Assembly: GCA_027627225.1 (NCBI GenBank)
Contig: CM051029.1
Coordinates: forward strand, 2,536,078 to 2,600,077
DNA: 64,000 nucleotides
Source of the DNA: Congeria kusceri
Lineage: Eukaryota > Mollusca > Bivalvia > Myida > Dreissenidae
Direction: 5' to 3'
Positions 58,210-64,000 of the stretch are shown in pieces (position 1 is the stretch's first letter; each line of letters starts with the position of its first letter). A program made the translations under genes and the position numbers. The notes below the pieces were generated by a model. The model ran no database searches, was not told the DNA's origin, and was given only the letters and a program-made list of their open reading frames with translations.

Positions 58210-60825
58210 CAATGCAAAATAATTATAGACAAAGCAGTACTCACTTGAAAATCAATTATAGTACATAAATAATACAAAATATTAACAATGCAAATATTAC
58301 TAAACTTTCAGAAGTAATACAAACTGTTGAAACAAAAATATCTGTCCACATCTTGACTGCCCAGAACACAGTGAATGAAGGATTTATACAGAGTGGGAAA
58401 CTATCACTTGACTAAACTGGTTTTAAAATCAGTCAACTGTGACCATTGGTCAGTATGATCAATTGGAGATAATCAACTTCCCTTGTCAGAATAATTGCAA
58501 CATTATACCTGATTACAAATGGATGACAGGCTACTTCTTCGCTTGGTTGGCTTTTGTATGCGTGCATGTAATGTTACATCCAGGGCCTCGTTTCCATGTT
58601 GACAGAATCGGTACATTTTGATCACTGATGCTTTGTCTCAAGAGGGTCCTCTTTGGAAACATTTTATTTGTGGACATAAGGCACATTAAAAAGAATATTA
58701 TATAAACTATAAAACAATATCGTCAAGCATATTTCAAGTCATCCGTGAAACTAACGTACATGCAAAGAGAACATTAAACCTGTAAATAGCAAAAGTACCT
58801 ATTATAATTTAAAAAATTTAATTAGTTAATACGTATTGTGGAAACATCCCAGACATATGTATCAAATTGTGCTGGTTCGATTTTTTTAACGACAAAACGG
58901 TAATGCACTCCTTCTATAATATTCCTGATACACTAGCTTGTACGCATTTTATATCCGGATACCGATGTATCCGAATTTTATAACACACATGGAGGTACCT
59001 TGTGTGTGTGTCGTTCTAGTGACATACTTGTATTTACATTGGTATTTTATAACATTATTAAATTGTCAATATTAATAAGCTCCAAACATAAGTCCATATT
59101 CAGCAGTTAACATGGCATGTAAGCAAATTTTGGACCATTGAAATGTTAAATATTCGTATCCGGTTTATGTAAATACGTTAGGCGAGAATGCACTAAAACG
59201 GAATGATTATAACACGAAAGTAAACTTACCGTATTAAAACTGCTACCGATTGATAGTAGATGAAATATAATCTACATGTAACAAAACAAAAACACCGGCA
59301 CTGTGTGTATTTCAAAATCTTACGATATTGTCTTCTTCAGTTATGGAATGCCGATTCTTCCTTAACACTAAAGGAGTACATTTAAGTAAGTAAGGATTAA
59401 CATAAGTTAAAACTTTCTTCAATATTCGTTTTTCTTAGATAGGCCTATATGATTTAAGGATTTTTTTACAACTTTTATAACAGCTGCATAAGTATGCGAG
59501 TCGATTTGTTTCCGTATTTGTATAATTTTAATTCGATTAATGGATTAAATAATTTGCATTCATAAACCAGTTTAATTAACAATATTTCGGCACCGATTAG
59601 ATTAAATAGAGCGAAACACGTGGATTTGGTTAGGCTTCTATTTATGAGATGTTAAGAACAACAGCTATTTTAACACTATATATTTAAACTAATGCAGTAC
59701 TTGGTATATGCCAATCAAATAATTTCAACGTTGTTTTTGTATTTTTCAAATGTATCTTAAATGAACAAACATTATGATTGCCCAATACTTTAATATTCAA
59801 ATAAGTATTACGATCGGTACATTTGACACAGTGTAAAGTTTAGCACATACATGAATCCATTCATTAACATTTGTTATATATATAGGAAGTAATCGTTACG
59901 TTATCGAACCGATACGTTTAACATTGCACGGTTGTTTATTGTTTTGTAACATAAGTAATGATTTAGAAAAAATGTTCGAAACATGGTTTTACGTATCGCT
60001 TTTCTAGGAACGTGTTCGATCGAACATCTAGATGGACAATATATTTCTGAATATTGTCGTTTGGTTAACATGTCGCTGTACACTTCTGGGTATTCGTACG
60101 TAGATTTATAAGTATTTTGCATGTATTGTTTTGTAGTTTTGTTTTACAATGTTAAATATAAACATAACCACTACATTGTAAATAAATACTAAAACGTTAA
60201 TAAATAATTGCATGAAACGAAAAACATCGACGAAATTAGAAACCAAAAGGAGACAACATATGATAAAATTATTGGTTGTTTACTGAATTACATGTCTAAA
60301 GTACACGCGCTAATGTGGGTCACGTAATTTTTACGCATTACACAACGTTTTTACATTAAATAAAACGAAAAACAAGACCTTAGCATATGTTTGTATGCAA
60401 CTAATATTAGACTGGGTGGTTACTTACACAATCTGCCAATTCGACGAAACATATGCTGAGTGATTTAATTGTCGGTCTTACTTTTTTATTGTTCTTCATT
60501 ACAATGTGTTATATATACTAGTCTTTGGGATCATGAATATTTTTAATTATTTATAAAATTTTATCAAATTTAGATTGTCAAATATTTAGCAAAATATTGC
60601 GACAAAACTCTATTTTGAAATGAAAATTAACGGTACATATAATGAAAGTCAATCACGTTGCAACGCATATTACAAATCATTGATTAACATATATTATAGC
60701 ATAAAACGTCTCCAGTCTGTTAAAGAGGGTGTGTTTACGGACAAAAAACGGTCGGTTATCATAGAAATTATTCAGTAAAATCACGCGCCAATAAAGACCG
60801 GCTTAGTGTTTAAATTATGCTTGAT
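58210..60825. other. Long non-coding stretch
   Basis: AT-rich. ORFs at 58439-58621 and 59901-60122 lack domain support. No repeats recognised. Confidence 0.45.
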
Positions 60826-60828
60826 CCG

Positions 60829-60844
60829 CCCCCCCCCCCCCCCC
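60829..60844. repeat. Poly-C run of 16
   Basis: Uninterrupted C16 in AT-rich surroundings. A likely site of length error in assembly and a possible i-motif/G4 site. Confidence 0.95.
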
Positions 60845-61191
60845 GCCTGTTAATACTGTTCATTATGAAACGCGTGCTAGCTTGAAGAACAGTATTTACA
60901 TTATCGCGATGTGTATACTATTTATAACATACATATATATGCACGCTGAAATCCATGTAAAATCCAATTTTAAATTCAAATCGAAGACAACTTTGATAAA
61001 GGCGACTAACTATTTCGGCTCAACGCGGCCCTGGTAATAACATTTGAAAACAACTATAAATAAGCAGGAGCACGATTTTGCGTTACTCTATACTATTAAA
61101 AATACGATGTTATAATTCATTACCCATTCATTTCGGTTTTATTACACTACTGTTTGTTTGTATGCTATAATACTGACACTACACCTTTCTT

Positions 61192-61294
61192 CGGTCGTTA
61201 ACGTCCGCAAAGGCCATTAAAATGCGCTAAAGCCATCGTGCTACGCGATTGGTCTTTAACCTATTTTCGGGCCTCTGCGAACGTTATCGACCGA
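61192..61294. repeat. Foldback element, 103 bp
   Basis: CGGTCGTTAACGTCCGCAAA with GGCC at the left is inverted as GGCCTCTGCGAACGTTATCG with ACCG at the right, with four or so mismatches. The interior is about 55 bp. MITE-like. Confidence 0.65.
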
Positions 61295-61961
61295 AAACAG
61301 GCATATTACAACAGAACTCAATTGTTTAAAAAAAAGTGGTAGTAGCAAAATGAATGTGCCCAACCTTTCAAAATTAAAGATAAGTAAAACCTGTCCAAAC
61401 AGAACCGTGTGAAAACCGAATCCCTGTGAAAACCGGACGGCTGTGTCGGTCCCGATTGTTTTTATTCTTAGTTTATATATATAACAAATCTTTAATAAAC
61501 CGAACCCTGTCAAAACCGAATACCGAACGATTTTTTCACAAATTTGATCTCATTCAACCTTAAAAATCCTGAATAAACCGAACGGTGTATCCTGTCAGGT
61601 AACACTTCGCGATTGCGCGGAAGCGCATTATATACACTGAGGATGACGTCACACACCAAACCTCTGTACTTAACCGCATTATTTCGCCCAAAACGGTGAA
61701 ATGTGCATACGCATGAAGTAATCCCGCGTTTGAAAGTTGTTTCATGACCTGACTTTATTGATACCATTAATCAGTCTAATATTCAGTTAATATTGATAGT
61801 AGGATATATTTCTGTTAAATAAAATAACAGTAGTTCGTGTACTACGCTGTTTAGCGTGTTTATTATAAAAAGCTACTTTCACTTTCGATTTGTGCGAAAA
61901 TTCAAGGTTAGATGCCAGTAAATCCAATTCCCATAGGGTCCCATTATAAAACGGCGAACTT

Positions 61962-62363
61962 TCAGATATCAGATTGTGCAAGCTTAGTGTCTGTTAAGAG
62001 ATGAATCTTTCCTCTTCCGAAAATTGCAATAAAAATATATGACATGTTACTTCTAAGAAAATGCGTCTCAACTGAATGCAGACACCGGTAGAAACTAGGG
62101 TTTGCGAAGTCATATTTCGACAAAAGCCCCATGCCCCAGTAAACACCCCCCAAAAGCTCATCTTTCAAGTTAGCCTCCAAAGAAATGCACAACAATTTCC
62201 CAAACACACAGAGGATATTATAATCAACCTCAAAAGACATTGCTAAATACTTTTCATAGCAGATGAAAAAAGGAACTCTAGTAATAGGTAATACTTCGAA
62301 TTTAAAACGGAGGGAAACACATCGATTTACTGGGTATCTAACCTCAATTGGATGTTTAATCAA
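61962..62363 (-). CDS. Unrecognised 133-codon ORF inside the pogo-like element
   Basis: Longest non-repetitive open frame of the window (MIKHPIEVRYPVNRCVSLRF...). Composition is reasonably protein-like (KDELLGGVYWGMGLLSKYDF), but no domain, transposase motif or splice context is recognised. It sits in the middle of the putative element in a less AT-rich stretch. It could be a degenerate element-encoded fragment, a captured exon or chance. Confidence 0.2.
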   Translation of the reverse strand: MIKHPIEVRYPVNRCVSLRFKFEVLPITRVPFFICYEKYLAMSFEVDYNILCVFGKLLCISLEANLKDELLGGVYWGMGLLSKYDFANPSFYRCLHSVETHFLRSNMSYIFIAIFGRGKIHLLTDTKLAQSDI

Positions 62364-62974
62364 CCATTGCGAGCTATGCTGGAAAGTAACGCATACCCAT
62401 AATGCTTAGAGCGTCAGTACACAGCTCTGTCAGACAGGTGTAGACACAACGGCAGAAGCGTGAACCCGATATTAAGTGACACAATTACACGCAAAGGGCA
62501 TAATCGCCATGGCGATAACGGGGCAGTGGTGAAATTAGCGATCAGCTAGTTGGTGCATACGACACTAGTAAAATTATGAAAAACAGATAAGTCGGTCGTG
62601 TTTTATGTTAAAATGTATGTACAGGGTAAAGCTTTAAATGTTTCAGAACAGTGTAATTAATTTATACATATAGTAAATTCTAACAATATTTCGATCACTG
62701 ATCTCCATACCTCTAAGGCTTGCCATAAAATCGCGCTAAAATAAATATGTTTAAACTAATCAAAGCAGCCAACAATTGGTGATTTCTTTAAACATATGTA
62801 GATATATGTTTCGTTGAATACATTAACTTGTTTGATTGATGGTTTGAGTGTCGTTTTTTGTACAAATATACATTTTGTTTGTTTGTTTGTGTGCCTGGAA
62901 TATTCGCCGTTTTTAACAGTATTTCACTCATATCACGGCGGTCAGTTAACCTACTCACACTATTGCTGGGCAAG

Positions 62975-63085
62975 CTTAGCCGATCTAAGCGGTTTACCAG
63001 TACCAAGTGCACATACCTATGCCAGTAACTGACAACTGCCTAACTTGAATCAGAGGTAGTGGGGCAATGGCAGTAGACATTTTGT
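62975..63085. repeat. Dispersed repeat, copy 2
   Basis: GCCAGTAACTGACAACTG, then TAACTTGAATCAGAGGTAG and GGCAATGGC, matching copy 1 at 15915-15990. This copy lies inside the pogo-like element. Confidence 0.75.
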
Positions 63086-63289
63086 ACTTGAAATAAAAAA
63101 AAATAAAAAAAGTGTATTCATAAAAAAAGCATGTTTTTGTCTTATCATATACTCGAATTATCATATAAAATAGAACGTACATTTTTAAAGGAAAATGGCA
63201 TTTAATAAAAAACCTGGATAAACCGAACACCTCTGAAAACCGAACGATAAGCCCGGTCCTGACGCCGTTCGGTTTAGACAGGTTCTAAA

Positions 63290-64000
63290 TTTTAGAAAAT
63301 ATCAGCATTTGTCATGTGCCACTTACATACAGGCAGTTAGTTGTTCAACAACAGCCCAAAGCCTTTTTGACATGCATTTTTCCATACGCTCAGTTAAAGG
63401 TACGTCCGTGTTGTACGTGTATTACGCCATCGGGAATTCGGACAGTATATTAATTACATTAATTAAATAGTGTAAACACCTTAAACTGTCTTGCGATTAA
63501 AATTGATATAAACATATATGCATGTATTTAGTATAACAAAATATGCGTATTATTTTAGATGTGCATAAATCAATGTTGGACACTGCAAAGCGTCGACAAA
63601 TGTGTTGTTCATACGGGGTTGTCCCAAAATAGCGTATACTATTTAAGAAAGCAAATAATAATATCATGATGTTGTTTGTTTGAGCATGTGCGCATGTAAT
63701 ACCTGTATCTTTTACATCTGCATAATGAATTTAAGTCCCTTTTATCATATATGTCTTTGAAAAATATGCGTATATCAAATGTTAAGTAAACATTGCAGCC
63801 CACACTGTTTTATTTTCTAATAGACATAATGACATCATACATAAAATGCAATGTGTGTCCTTCATACAAACTATTTAGTTTTTAAAATATAAGTTATGAT
63901 AAAAAAGCACGTTGGTGTGTCAATAAAAGAGGTTGCATTAAAATGAAGTCACTACAACAGTTTCTGTGGCGGATCTGTTTATCATGTTGTCCAGCATTCG
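63290..64000. other. Non-coding right edge
   Basis: AT-rich; no gene or repeat recognised. Confidence 0.45.

Larger units (their letters stand above)
61387..63285. mobile_element. Pogo/Tigger-like element, non-autonomous, about 1.9 kb
   Basis: The left end AAACCTGTCCAAAC.GAACCG and the right end, GTTCGGTTTAGACAGGTTC read inward, are inverted relatives. Both ends are followed inside by AAAACCGAA repeats and a GGACCGGG/CCCGGTCC motif. TA lies immediately outside each end (61385-61386 and 63286-63287), as expected of Tc1/mariner-pogo insertions. Extra internal end-like blocks at 61496-61600 suggest nested or rearranged copies. No DDE transposase was recognised. Confidence 0.5.

Overview
This is a eukaryotic, AT-rich, gene-poor window. 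It has long non-coding stretches, GT-AG introns, microsatellites, satellite arrays, a LINE, tRNA-derived SINEs and many foldback DNA elements. There are no operons, Shine-Dalgarno sites or compact gene spacing. The repeat content suggests a lophotrochozoan, probably a bivalve mollusc: a SINE with a conserved core of the ACCCAGGAAACGGACTCGAG type, a degenerate repeat cassette ending in a GACGG-rich tract and a TTCGTACGAA palindrome, and PIF/Harbinger and pogo-like ends. The species assignment is an inference.

Layout. 0-5.8 kb: mostly non-coding, with a weak reverse-strand coding segment at 80-549. 5.8-7.4 kb: a CpG-richer patch with a perfect TGACGTCA site, then 18 apparently identical copies of a 64-bp unit. 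7.4-20 kb: foldback elements, a very long AGT microsatellite, a 322-bp tandem duplication, and two diverged direct copies (16.7-17.45 and 17.76-18.5 kb) of a segment holding a signal-peptide-like exon. 20.6-21.4 kb: an 825-bp element with inverted ends. 23.0-23.8 kb: 14 copies of a 61-bp unit. 23.9-30.4 kb: an old segmental duplication. One copy gained a SINE. The other gained a 1452-bp Harbinger-like element whose TTA target duplication can be read against the empty site in the first copy. 31.5-38.5 kb: a reverse-strand immunoglobulin-superfamily gene fragment (signal exon plus two Ig exons) with repeats in its introns. 41.1-43.1 kb: a reverse-strand LINE that keeps ORF1 and the start and tail of ORF2 but lacks the reverse transcriptase. 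44.1-45.8 kb: a candidate small spliced gene beside a hairpin-bearing satellite. 46.7-51.6 kb: a forward-strand receptor gene in decay, with six Ig-type exons, one FN3 exon, a transmembrane exon and two cytoplasmic exons. 53-64 kb: non-coding, with hairpin elements, a decayed HARBI1-like transposase, a short tandem duplication and a pogo-like element.

The most interesting biology is the head-to-head pair of Ig-superfamily loci. Their Ig exons have phase-1/phase-1 boundaries. The forward locus ends in a cytoplasmic tail with two YxxL motifs seven residues apart, which is ITAM-type spacing. Most of its exons carry frameshifts or stops while their splice sites are intact, so it is a recent relic of a receptor type whose working relatives should be sought elsewhere in the genome. 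Little else in the window is convincingly protein-coding.
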